A DNA stretch of 24,259 bases from an uncultured Paracoccus sp. (GCF_946221145.1 NZ_CAMIOH010000023.1:1-24259), one strand, 5' to 3'; positions 6,968 through 14,491 are shown, counted from the stretch's first letter. Program-made: numbers and translations. Notes: generated from the letters alone by a model not told the origin.

Positions 6968-8113
6968 ATGACGACCGTCACATGGATGTGGTTTGGCAAT
7001 CATGCGCAATTGAACGCGACCAGCGGCACGCCTTCGACGGACGCCGAAGCTGACAGCATCATTGGACACCATGCCGTCGGCAATGCGCATATCAAGGCTG
7101 TTTCGCTTCATGGCGACACCCGTACCGTAACCGTTAACGGCACGCATGTGCAGGCCTATTCCACGACCTACAACGTCAACACCAGCGGCCACGATGTCTC
7201 GGATTCGAAGATGTCCTATGCCTCGCCGCAGACAGGGCAGACGGTAAAGACCACGATTACCGGGCTGCTGTCCGTCCGGTACCAACTGACGTTCCCCGAT
7301 GGCAGCCACTCTGCCCAGAACGGCGTGCTGATCCAGATGAGCAACGGCGACATGTTCTTTCGCCCGTCCAAGGACGCGTTGCCTGAATGGGACGGCATCG
7401 ACGCCCTGCGCGGGGTCGAAATCCTGTCAGCGGATCCCTTGCCTGCGAACACCTATGTCGCATTGATTTCGTTCCAGCCGACGATCTTCGATCTGCCGAT
7501 CACCTGTTTCACCAGCGGCACCCTGATCCGCACCCCGTCAGGCGAATGCCTGGTCCAGGATATCCGGGCCGGCGACATGGTGATGACGCGCGACAACGGG
7601 CCGCAAGCCGTCCGCTGGGTCGGCGCACGCCACGTTTCCGGCGCCGAAATTGCCGCCAACCCCGCCCTGGCTCCGGTCCGCATCGCGGCAGGCGCCCTGG
7701 GCCCGGACCTGCCCGCCCAGGACCTGCTGGTGTCCCAGCAGCACCGTATCCTGGTCCGCTCGGCCATTGCCGCACGGATGTTCGGGGCGCGCGAACTGCT
7801 GGTCGCCGCCAAGCACCTGACCGGCGTCGAGGGGATCGACATCCTGACCGATGCGCCTGGCGTGACCTATGTCCACCTGATGTTTCAGGCCCATGAAATC
7901 CTGGTCTCGAACGGGGCGGAAAGCGAATCGCTGTACCCGGGGCCGCAGGCACTGCTGGCGCTTGGCGATGCCGCGCAGGAAATCTTTGCCCTGTTCCCGG
8001 ATCTGCGCGATATGGCCAAGGCCGTTCCGGGTGCCCGGCCTTTCGTTGCGGGACAGAAGGCCCGGCATCTGGCGTCGCGCCATGCAGCCAACCACAAGCC
8101 GCTTGCAAGCTGA
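6968..8113 (+). CDS. Hint-domain (Hedgehog/intein-like) protein, Rhodobacteraceae type
   Basis: 381-residue protein from the chosen start. The C-terminal half (about 178-330) is a Hint module. It starts at C180 in CFTSGTLIRTPSGE, the place of the autoprocessing nucleophile, followed by VQDIRAGDMVMTRDNG, the LVSQQHRILVR block with H259, and a later FQAHEILVSNG block. The N-terminal half (about 1-177) is polar, Thr/Ser/Asn-rich and probably beta-rich; I do not recognise it. Such Hint proteins are common in Rhodobacteraceae, often on secreted proteins, but their function is not established. There is no classical signal peptide. An in-frame GTG at 6920 has no ribosome binding site, whereas GGA is well placed before the ATG at 6968, so the ATG is preferred. 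The 5' half is less GC-rich than its neighbours. The gene converges on the HD gene, with stops 3 bases apart. Confidence 0.85.
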   Translation: MTTVTWMWFGNHAQLNATSGTPSTDAEADSIIGHHAVGNAHIKAVSLHGDTRTVTVNGTHVQAYSTTYNVNTSGHDVSDSKMSYASPQTGQTVKTTITGLLSVRYQLTFPDGSHSAQNGVLIQMSNGDMFFRPSKDALPEWDGIDALRGVEILSADPLPANTYVALISFQPTIFDLPITCFTSGTLIRTPSGECLVQDIRAGDMVMTRDNGPQAVRWVGARHVSGAEIAANPALAPVRIAAGALGPDLPAQDLLVSQQHRILVRSAIAARMFGARELLVAAKHLTGVEGIDILTDAPGVTYVHLMFQAHEILVSNGAESESLYPGPQALLALGDAAQEIFALFPDLRDMAKAVPGARPFVAGQKARHLASRHAANHKPLAS

Positions 8114-8116
8114 GCG

Positions 8117-9244
8117 TCAGGTCAGAAAGTCCTGCACGCGTGGACGCAGCCAATCCCACAAGGCAGGCGCGCCCAGGGTGATCTTGCCGCCCACGCGGGC
8201 TTCAAGATCGGCGAAAGTGACGCCGTAATCGATCCAGCCGATGCCGCCCGATCCCAGGTTCTGCAGCACCGGCTGGCAGCGGTCCAGGGCCTTGGCAAAG
8301 ATCGCATCGGGGGTCGCCGCGGATTCGAACTCCTGCCACAGCGTCAGGAACTCCTGCGCCTGCGCCTTGGGCAGCAGGCCGAAGAGACGTCGGGAGGCAG
8401 CAGCCTCGGCGGCCAGGATGTCGGCTGATCCATGGGCCTGACCGCCTGCCGAATGCAGCGGCACGTCGCCCACGTCGATTTCCACGATATCATGGATCAG
8501 CAACATGCGGATCACCCGGCCAGGGTTGACCTGCGGTCCCGCCTGATCGGCGAAGACAAGCGCGTACAGCGCCAGGTGCCAACTGTGCTCGGCGCTGTTT
8601 TCCCGGCGCGACGCGTCCATCAGCAGGCCGGCGCGCAGCACGGATTTCAGCGCATCGGCCTCGGACAAAAACCGCAGGCGGCGGTGCAGGTCGCTGTCGG
8701 GCGGCGGCACCCCGGCCAGCACGGCATCGGCCCAGGCCATCGCCTCGGGCCATTCGCCCCGCAGCCGCGCGGCACGCCCCCGCGCGATATTGTCGCGGAC
8801 GATGGCCAGATGATCCGCAAGCGGAGCCGGCGCCAGCAGCACCTGAAACAGCGGCTGGCTGTGATCCATGCGCTTGGCCATGACCGCGTCGGGGGATGCC
8901 GCGCGTTCGAATTCCAGCCACAGATCGGTCAGCGCGTCGCGGTCGGGCGACAGGCCGAAGATGCGGTCGGCCGCCCGCGCCTCGGCCGCCATCAGCGCCG
9001 TGGCATCGTGATCCAGATGGATCGGCTGATCGCCCACGTCGATTTCCACCAGGTCATGGACCAGCAGCATCTGGATCGCCCGGTCCGACGCGCCGAACAC
9101 CATCGCCTGCAAGGCGACGTGCCAGCTGTGTTCGGCGCTGTTTTCCGGACGCGACAAATCCAGCAGCATATTCGCCCGCTCGACACTCTTCAGACGGTCG
9201 GCCTCGGCCAGGAACGCGAACTGCCGGGCGATGCGGTCCGACAT
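8117..9244 (-). CDS. Tandem-duplicated HD-domain phosphohydrolase (YfbR/HD-hydrolase type)
   Basis: 375-residue protein made of two homologous halves (about 1-188 and 189-375). Each half resembles a complete small HD hydrolase. Both keep the metal-binding set: ENSAEHSWH with H39 and H220, the HD pairs 63-64 and 251-252 in HD(L/I)VEIDVGD, and a distal Asp (D127, D321). The halves are offset by exactly 188 codons, and a 20-base stretch (8466-8485 and 9030-9049) is identical in DNA. Single-domain relatives hydrolyse nucleoside 5'-monophosphates or related substrates; the substrate here is unknown. A Shine-Dalgarno (GAGGGC) lies in the tail of the upstream hydrolase gene, 6 bases away, so the two are probably co-transcribed. 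Confidence 0.88.
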   Translation of the reverse strand: MSDRIARQFAFLAEADRLKSVERANMLLDLSRPENSAEHSWHVALQAMVFGASDRAIQMLLVHDLVEIDVGDQPIHLDHDATALMAAEARAADRIFGLSPDRDALTDLWLEFERAASPDAVMAKRMDHSQPLFQVLLAPAPLADHLAIVRDNIARGRAARLRGEWPEAMAWADAVLAGVPPPDSDLHRRLRFLSEADALKSVLRAGLLMDASRRENSAEHSWHLALYALVFADQAGPQVNPGRVIRMLLIHDIVEIDVGDVPLHSAGGQAHGSADILAAEAAASRRLFGLLPKAQAQEFLTLWQEFESAATPDAIFAKALDRCQPVLQNLGSGGIGWIDYGVTFADLEARVGGKITLGAPALWDWLRPRVQDFLT

Positions 9245-9250
9245 GCGCCC

Positions 9251-9913
9251 TCAGCGGCTGGTTTCGGTCAGGCGGCGGCGGACATAGGACTGCACCAGGT
9301 CGATCATCGGCTTCATATGCATCTCATCGTCGCGGAAAAAGTGGTCCGCGCCCTCGATTTCCTCGTGGGTGATGGTGATGCCCTTCTGCTCGCGCAGCTT
9401 GCCGACCAGGCTGTGCGTGTCCTTGGGCGGGGCGACCCGGTCGGCGGTGCCGTTCACGATCAGCCCCGACGACGGACAGGGCGCCAGGAAGCTGAAGTCA
9501 TACATGTTGGCGGGCGGCGCCACGCTGATGAAGCCGGTGATCTCGGGGCGCCGCATCAGCAGCTGCATCCCGATCCAGGCGCCAAAGCTGAACCCCGCGA
9601 CCCAGCAATGCTTGCTGTTGGGGTTCATCGCCTGAAGATAGTCCAGGGCCGACGCCGCGTCGGACAATTCACCGATGCCCTGGTCGAATTCGCCCTGGCT
9701 GCGCCCCACGCCGCGGAAGTTGAACCGCATCACGGTGAAGCCCAGCTTGTGGAAGGCATAGTGCAGGTTATAGACGACGCGATTGTTCATCGTGCCGCCA
9801 TATTGCGGGTGCGGATGCAGGACGATGGCAAGGGGCGCGTCGGGCTTGCCCGGTTGCGGGTGATAGCGGCCCTCGAGCCGCCCTTCGGGGCCGGGGAAAA
9901 TCAGCTCTGGCAT
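9251..9913 (-). CDS. Alpha/beta hydrolase (COG2945-like)
   Basis: 220-residue soluble alpha/beta hydrolase of the small family typified by COG2945. It has the oxyanion segment LHPHPQYGGTMNN (about 32-44), FNFRGVGRSQG (about 65-74), the nucleophile elbow GFSFGA with S109, acid D158 in NGTADRVAPP and H191 in GADHFF, so a full Ser-Asp-His triad is present. The substrate is unknown; members are annotated as esterases or dienelactone-hydrolase-like. AAGGAC precedes the ATG. It is the first gene of a unit with the HD protein, whose start follows this stop by 6 bases. Confidence 0.88.
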   Translation of the reverse strand: MPELIFPGPEGRLEGRYHPQPGKPDAPLAIVLHPHPQYGGTMNNRVVYNLHYAFHKLGFTVMRFNFRGVGRSQGEFDQGIGELSDAASALDYLQAMNPNSKHCWVAGFSFGAWIGMQLLMRRPEITGFISVAPPANMYDFSFLAPCPSSGLIVNGTADRVAPPKDTHSLVGKLREQKGITITHEEIEGADHFFRDDEMHMKPMIDLVQSYVRRRLTETSR

Positions 9914-9941
9914 CGTCGTCCTTCAAGGCTACGGTGGTTTC

Positions 9942-9970
9942 TTGACGCATCTGCGCTTGGACAGCTATCT
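9942..9970 (+). promoter_or_regulatory. Candidate iscR promoter
   Basis: TTGACG (9942-9947), a 17-bp spacer and CTATCT (9965-9970) form a plausible -35/-10 pair. They lie about 100 bases upstream of the iscR ATG, leaving a leader of about 90 bases. No clear IscR or Fur/Irr site is assigned. Confidence 0.4.
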
Positions 9971-10067
9971 GGGATGCCAATGCGGTTTGCGCAAGAAACG
10001 GGCCTGCGCGGCATAGCCTGCCCGCCCGCGCGCCGTCAATCCGACGGTCCAGGAAAGGAACCATCCG

Positions 10068-10526
10068 ATGAAACTGTCCACCAAGGGTCGCTATGCGATC
10101 ATCGCGCTTGTGGATCTGGCGGTGGCCAAGGGCGATGACCTGACCTCGCTGGCCGAGATCTCGTCGCGCCAGGACATTTCGCTGCCCTATCTGGAACAGC
10201 TGTTCGTGCGCCTGCGCCGCGCCGGGCTGGTCGCATCGGTGCGCGGTCCCGGCGGCGGCTATCGCCTTGCCCGCGCGCCGGAAACGATCCGCATCGCCGA
10301 GATCCTCGAGGCCGTGGACGAGACCGTCAGCGCCATGCATATCGGCGCGGGTGCGTCGGGGGGCGTGTCGGGATCGCGGGCGCAGACGCTGTCGAATCGG
10401 CTGTGGGAAAGCCTGTCGGCGCATGTCTATGTGTTCCTGCACAACCACACGCTGGCCGACGTGGCGAAGAACCAGCTGCTGCCCTGCCCTGCGCTGCCTC
10501 AGATCCTCAGCGTCGTGGACGACTGA
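10068..10526 (+). CDS. iscR: Rrf2-family Fe-S regulator IscR
   Basis: 152-residue transcription factor. It has the Rrf2 winged helix N-terminus (MKLSTKGRYAIIALVDLA), recognition segment ISLPYLEQLFVRLRRAGLV (about 37-55) and wing RGPGGGYRLAR (about 59-69). In E. coli IscR the [2Fe-2S] cluster is held by three cysteines near 92-104 and a His. Here that loop reads HIGAGASGGVSGS and has no cysteine. The only cysteine is C140 near the C-terminus. Rhodobacter sphaeroides IscR is likewise known to have a single cysteine and to control iron-dependent genes. AGGAAAGGAA is a strong ribosome binding site. No suf/isc genes follow within the window. Confidence 0.9.
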   Translation: MKLSTKGRYAIIALVDLAVAKGDDLTSLAEISSRQDISLPYLEQLFVRLRRAGLVASVRGPGGGYRLARAPETIRIAEILEAVDETVSAMHIGAGASGGVSGSRAQTLSNRLWESLSAHVYVFLHNHTLADVAKNQLLPCPALPQILSVVDD

Positions 10527-10628
10527 CACGGCACCGGCCTTGGCGTTTTTCTCCGCGACGGCGGCAAAGCGGTCCCTTTTCCCGCCTCAGGCCGTTGTGT
10601 CTTAAGGATCTGACTGGAGGACACGCAG

Positions 10629-10874
10629 ATGAACGATGCCACCCTGACGCTGGACGGCCTGGATTCGATCACCGGCATTCTGAAGACCGGGGGCGACTAT
10701 GCGCGCTTGACATCGAGCAACACGCTGGAGGAAGGCCGGATCGTCGGACCACATGAGGGCCAGTTGACGATCGCGGGCGTTTCAGAGCGCGTGATCCTGG
10801 AAAGCTATCGCGCCTTGGAGGACAGCGGCTGCGAGATCACCCTTCGGAGGGTCACGCCACAGCCCCGGTCATAG
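10629..10874 (+). CDS. Hypothetical 81-residue protein
   Basis: A GGAGG ribosome binding site 8 bases before the ATG and host-like codon use support a real gene. The protein is soluble, acidic to neutral, with one cysteine (C68), no membrane segment and no motif I recognise. It is 103 bases downstream of iscR in the same direction and may share its transcript, as no terminator is evident between them. A tRNA gene on the other strand follows 23 bases after its stop. Function unknown. Confidence 0.7.
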   Translation: MNDATLTLDGLDSITGILKTGGDYARLTSSNTLEEGRIVGPHEGQLTIAGVSERVILESYRALEDSGCEITLRRVTPQPRS

Positions 10875-10897
10875 TCAGAATTTTCGTCGGAAAACCG

Positions 10898-10974
10898 TGG
10901 TAGCGGAGGAGGGATTTGAACCCCCGACACAAGGATTATGATTCCTCTGCTCTAACCAGCTGAGCTACTCCGCC
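10898..10974 (-). tRNA. tRNA-Met (CAU), elongator
   Basis: A complete 77-base cloverleaf with encoded CCA: acceptor GGCGGAG/CTCCGCT, D-arm GCTC...GAGC, anticodon stem GAGGA/TCCTT around ATCATAA (anticodon CAT), and T-loop TTCAAAT. The G1-U72 wobble and overall sequence fit elongator Met rather than initiator (no C1-A72 mismatch, no GGG/CCC anticodon stem). tRNA-Ile2 with a lysidine-modified CAU cannot be strictly excluded. It lies downstream of gltX on the same strand. Confidence 0.93.
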
Positions 10975-11034
10975 ACGGGTGGGGGCGATTTACGGGGTGG
11001 CGCGGGGGGCGTCAAGCGGTTTTCTGAACCTTTC

Positions 11035-11057
11035 GCATCGGCGGCAGAGGCCGATGC
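11035..11057 (-). terminator. Hairpin after gltX
   Basis: An 8-bp stem GCATCGGC / GCCGATGC with a 7-base loop lies 33 bases after the gltX stop. The following minus-strand bases (GAAAGGTT) are not a strong U-tract, so this is a moderate terminator candidate located between gltX and tRNA-Met. Confidence 0.4.
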
Positions 11058-11089
11058 CGGACCCCGCCCGCCACCACCACGCCGACCCG

Positions 11090-12415
11090 TCAGCCGCGCG
11101 CCTTGACCACCTGCAACAGCGGCATGACCTGCGACATGTCGGGACCGTGGGCCTGGCCGGTCACCGCCTTGCGCAGCGGCATGAACAGGCCCTTGCCCTT
11201 GCGGCCGGTGGCGTCCTTCACGGCGGCGGTCCATTCGCCCCAGGTCGCATCCGTATAGGGCGGCGGCGGCAGCAGCGGCATCGCCTGGGCGATGAAATCG
11301 GCATCCTCGGGGTCGATCTGCGGGTCGGCGCCCTGGCTGAAGATCGTCCACCACGGGCCAAGATCGTCCAGCGTCGTGATGTTCTGGGACGCCACCGCCC
11401 AGAACCGCTGCGCCAGATCGTCCGGCACCCCAAGCGCCGCGATCCGGTCGCGCACGGCCTCGAACGGCAGCGCCTGATTGCGTTCGCGGGTCAGCGGCCA
11501 CAGATCCTCGGCGTCGAACTTGGTGGGCGAGGCGCCGAATTGCGACAGGTCGAACCCTTCGGCCAGATCGTCCAGCGTCAGGCGCAAGTCGACCGGCTGG
11601 CTGGAACCCAGCCGCGCCATCATCGACAGCAACGCCTCGGGGGCGACGCCGGCCTCGCGCAGGTCGCGGATCGACAGGGCGCCGATGCGTTTCGACAGCT
11701 CCTCGCCCTGCGCGCCGGTCAGCAGGCTGTGATGGGCAAAGGCCGGAGGCGTGCCGCCAAGCGCGCGGATGATCTGGATCTGGGTCGCGGTATTGGTGAC
11801 GTGATCGGCGCCGCGCACGATATGCGTCACCGCCATGTCCACGTCATCGACCGAAGAGGCAAAGGTATACAGCACCTGCCCATCCGCCCGGATCAGCACC
11901 GGATCCGACACGCTGGCCGCGTCGATGGAAATGTCGCCCAGGATGCCGTCGGTCCATTCGATGCGTTCCTGATCCAGCCGGAAACGCCAATAGCCCTCGC
12001 GCCCCTCGGCGCGCAGGCGGTCGCGGTCGGCATCCGACAGGCCCAGCCCGGCGCGGTCATAGACCGGCGGACGCCCCATGTTCAGCTGCTTCTTGCGCTT
12101 CAGGTCCAGTTCGGTCGGGGTCTCGAACACCTCGTACAGGCGCCCGGCGCCGCGCAATTGGTCGGCGGCTTCGGCATAGCGGTCCAGGCGCAGCGACTGG
12201 CGTTCCACCCGGTCCCAGTGCAGGCCCAGCCAGTCCAGGTCGCGCTTGATGCCGTCTGCATATTCTTCCTTGGACCGTTCCTGGTCGGTGTCGTCCAGTC
12301 GCAGGATGAACGTCCCGCCCGCCTTGCGCGCGATCAGATAGTTGAACAGCGCGGTCCGCAGGTTGCCGACATGGATATGGCCGGTGGGCGACGGGGCGAA
12401 GCGGGTGGTGGTCAT
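11090..12415 (-). CDS. gltX: Glutamyl-tRNA synthetase
   Basis: 441-residue class I aminoacyl-tRNA synthetase charging tRNA-Glu (and possibly tRNA-Gln) with glutamate. It shows the HIGH-type motif APSPTGHIHVGNLRTALFN (about 7-25), LRLDDTDQERS (about 38-48) and the KMSKS-type motif EELSKRIGALS (about 238-248). It is shorter than the E. coli enzyme (about 470). Alphaproteobacteria commonly carry two GltX paralogues and no GlnRS; this looks like the shorter, HIHVG-type paralogue. An ATG 21 bases further upstream is in frame, but AGGAG is well spaced only from the ATG at 12415. It is divergent from the metallopeptidase gene, with a 78-base shared promoter region. Confidence 0.95.
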   Translation of the reverse strand: MTTTRFAPSPTGHIHVGNLRTALFNYLIARKAGGTFILRLDDTDQERSKEEYADGIKRDLDWLGLHWDRVERQSLRLDRYAEAADQLRGAGRLYEVFETPTELDLKRKKQLNMGRPPVYDRAGLGLSDADRDRLRAEGREGYWRFRLDQERIEWTDGILGDISIDAASVSDPVLIRADGQVLYTFASSVDDVDMAVTHIVRGADHVTNTATQIQIIRALGGTPPAFAHHSLLTGAQGEELSKRIGALSIRDLREAGVAPEALLSMMARLGSSQPVDLRLTLDDLAEGFDLSQFGASPTKFDAEDLWPLTRERNQALPFEAVRDRIAALGVPDDLAQRFWAVASQNITTLDDLGPWWTIFSQGADPQIDPEDADFIAQAMPLLPPPPYTDATWGEWTAAVKDATGRKGKGLFMPLRKAVTGQAHGPDMSQVMPLLQVVKARG

Positions 12416-12493
12416 GGCAGGTCTCCTGTTGCGCATGCTCTTTCACACGCAGCGATTCTTGTCCATATCAGGGCAGACATGCAGGAGATGCGG

Positions 12494-12901
12494 ATGACCG
12501 ACTGGAACAACCTGACCGCGCCCGACGCCGCCCGGATCGAGGCGATGGCGCGCGATGCCATGGCCGCCCTGCCCCCGGACTTTGCAGGCCACGCCCGGGA
12601 CATCGCCATCCGCGTCGCCGAATTCGCCCCCGAAGACGTGCTGGACGAATTGCAGATCGACGATCCGTTCGAACTGACCGGCATCTATGACGGCATCCCG
12701 GTGACGGAAAAGTCGATCTCGGACCAGCCGGGCCAGCCCGACATCATCTGGCTGTATCGCCGTCCGCTGCTGGACGAATGGGCGGCGCGCGGCAATGTCA
12801 CGCTGGCCGAACTGGTCGGCCATGTCGTCACGCACGAGATGGCGCATCATTTCGGCTGGTCCGACGACGACATCGCCAGCATCGACCGGTGGTGGGAATG
12901 A
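12494..12901 (+). CDS. Metallopeptidase family protein (zincin, HExxH)
   Basis: 135-residue small zinc protease-like protein of the PF06262 (minimal zincin) type. The zinc motif HEMAHHFGWSDDDI is at 114-127 (H114, E115, H118), close to the C-terminus as is typical of the family. The family's cellular role is unknown. Three in-frame ATGs (12479, 12488, 12494) exist; AGGAG at 12483-12487 is correctly spaced only for 12494. The stop overlaps the pfkB start (ATGA), so the two are translationally coupled. It is divergent from gltX. Confidence 0.88.
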   Translation: MTDWNNLTAPDAARIEAMARDAMAALPPDFAGHARDIAIRVAEFAPEDVLDELQIDDPFELTGIYDGIPVTEKSISDQPGQPDIIWLYRRPLLDEWAARGNVTLAELVGHVVTHEMAHHFGWSDDDIASIDRWWE

Positions 12902-13851
12902 CGCCTCAGGCGCCGATCCTGACGGTGACGCTGAACCCCGCCCTGGATCTGTCCACGGCGGCCGACGAGGTGCGCCCCGAACTGAAGCTGCGCTGCGACA
13001 AGCCGCTGGTTGATCCGGGCGGCGGCGGCATCAATGTCAGCCGCGCGATCCAGCATCTGGGCGGGCAGTCCACGGCGATGGTGGCGCTTGGCGGGGCAAC
13101 CGGGACACGCATCGCCGAGATGCTGAAATCCGATGGCCTGTCGCTGGTGCGCCTGACCGCGCCCGGCGAGACGCGGCAGTCGCTGGCCGTCACCGACCGC
13201 GCCACCGGCGGGCAGTACCGCTTTGTCCTGCCCGGCCCGGAATGGCACAAGGCCCATGTCGCCGACATGACCCAGGCCATCGCCGAGGCCGCGCGCGCGG
13301 GGGGCTGGGTTGTCGTGTCAGGATCGAACCCGCCGGGCGTTCCTGCGGGGTTCGAACAGATGCTGACCGTGCGGCTGAAGAACAGCGGTGCCCGCCTGCT
13401 GGTCGATACCTCGGGAGAGGCGCTGCGGGTGCTGGCGGGGTCTTCGACACCGGTGGACGTGCTGCGCATGGACAGCCACGAGGCCGAAGATCTGGCGGGC
13501 CGTCCCCTGCCCACACGCGAGGACAGCGCAGGCTTCGCGGCGGGTCTGGTGCGCGACGGCGCGGCGCGGTCGGTCATCGTGGCGCGCGGGGCCGACGGAT
13601 CGGTGATCGCCGGGCCGGACGGCGCGTGGCACGCGGCAGCGGCGCGGGTCAAGGTGGTCAGCGCGGTCGGCGCGGGCGACAGCTTCGTGGCAGGCTTCGT
13701 GCTGGCCACGGCACGCGACTGGCCGGTCCAGGAAGCCCTGGCCCTGGGGGCGGCGGCCGCATCGGCTGCGGTGATGACGCCTGCGACCGAATTGTGCCAC
13801 GCCGCCGACGTGGACCGATTCTATGCAGAACGGATCATCACGCGACTGTGA
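12898..13851 (+). CDS. pfkB: 6-phosphofructokinase, PfkB (Pfk-2) type
   Basis: 317-residue ribokinase-family sugar kinase most like E. coli Pfk-2. It shares LTLNPALD-type opening (TVTLNPALDLS), PELKLRCDKP and PGGGGINVSRAIQHLGG (about 40-56), the GGATGTRIAEML segment, SGSNPPGV (141-148), and the catalytic/anion-hole GAGDSF with base D261. The usual KPNxxE segment reads RMDSHE (190-195), so the Mg/ATP-related Asn is Asp while the Glu is kept. Phosphorylation of fructose 6-phosphate is inferred; fructose 1-phosphate or tagatose 6-phosphate kinase activity is possible. The start is fixed by the ATGA overlap with the metallopeptidase. A strong terminator follows. Confidence 0.88.
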   Translation: MTPQAPILTVTLNPALDLSTAADEVRPELKLRCDKPLVDPGGGGINVSRAIQHLGGQSTAMVALGGATGTRIAEMLKSDGLSLVRLTAPGETRQSLAVTDRATGGQYRFVLPGPEWHKAHVADMTQAIAEAARAGGWVVVSGSNPPGVPAGFEQMLTVRLKNSGARLLVDTSGEALRVLAGSSTPVDVLRMDSHEAEDLAGRPLPTREDSAGFAAGLVRDGAARSVIVARGADGSVIAGPDGAWHAAAARVKVVSAVGAGDSFVAGFVLATARDWPVQEALALGAAAASAAVMTPATELCHAADVDRFYAERIITRL

Positions 13852-13859
13852 CAAACGGA

Positions 13860-13881
13860 AAAGCCGCCCAAGGGCGGCTTT
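13860..13881. terminator. Bidirectional terminator between pfkB and the DUF6280-like gene
   Basis: A 10-bp stem AAAGCCGCCC / GGGCGGCTTT with a minimal loop lies 8 bases after the pfkB stop and 23 bases before the stop of the converging gene. T-runs occur on both strands (TTTC on plus, TTTTCC on minus). Confidence 0.85.
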
Positions 13882-13904
13882 CACGGCGACACGCGCGGCG
13901 CGCG

Positions 13905-14231
13905 TTACGCGGCCTCGGCTTCCTCGGCCTCGGCGGCCATGCGGCGTTCGCTTTCCTCGCGCGACAGCGCGACCGAGGTCCGCACGCCCTTGGACACGAA
14001 CTCCATCAGCCCCTTGACCACGCGTTCGTTCGGGTCGATGCCCGCGCAGGACAGCACCTCGCGCCCGTCACGCGACCGTGCCCAGCGGGCAATCTGTTCC
14101 GGGCCGTTGCCGTATTTCTTGTCATCTGCAATAGCATCGTCAAGCGCCGCCAGAACCACGGCGGCAAAAAGTTTGCGGGCCCGCTGGCCCTGTTCGAAAT
14201 TGAAAGCTGATCCGTCGACAAAATCGCGCAT
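13905..14231 (-). CDS. Conserved hypothetical protein, DUF6280-like
   Basis: 108-residue soluble protein beginning MRDFVDGSAFNFEQGQRARKLF, containing DDAIADDKKYGNGPEQIARWARSR in its middle, and ending in an Ala/Glu-rich tail (about 90-108). I recognise it as a small, highly conserved Rhodobacteraceae protein (DUF6280 family, from memory). It has no known function, membrane segment or catalytic motif. The ribosome binding site is weak. The leader carries a hairpin GGCTGC/GCAGCC at 14251-14270. It ends at the bidirectional terminator shared with pfkB and diverges from efp across a 350-base gap. Confidence 0.82.
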   Translation of the reverse strand: MRDFVDGSAFNFEQGQRARKLFAAVVLAALDDAIADDKKYGNGPEQIARWARSRDGREVLSCAGIDPNERVVKGLMEFVSKGVRTSVALSREESERRMAAEAEEAEAA

Positions 14232-14404
14232 ACCATACGTCCATATTCAAGGCTGCAGCAGCAAGCAGCCGCGTGGGGGGCATGATGCCGACCCATCATT
14301 TTTGTTTCCGTTGCTCTGACGGTGCCGCTGCTTAACGCGGAACAACGCCGATTCGATATTCCCCTACCTGCATACCAGCCATGCACATAACGCATGTCGT
14401 GTAA

Positions 14405-14418
14405 AATTCAGGTGAATT
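14405..14418. promoter_or_regulatory. Palindrome AATTCA-GG-TGAATT, possible operator
   Basis: A perfect 6-bp inverted repeat with a 2-base centre lies in an AT-rich stretch between the divergent DUF6280-like and efp genes. Minus-strand TTTACA overlaps it. The binding factor is unknown. Confidence 0.35.
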
Positions 14419-14491
14419 CTGTCATTGTACCATGCGATTGGCACCGCTTCGCCCAGTCCAGTGCCTTGACAACACCGCAAAACTGTTTTGG

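Noticed and set aside
11090..12901. Long plus-strand frame (from 10979) covering gltX and the metallopeptidase
   Set aside because: Only the last 135 codons are real (the metallopeptidase); the rest is antisense to gltX.
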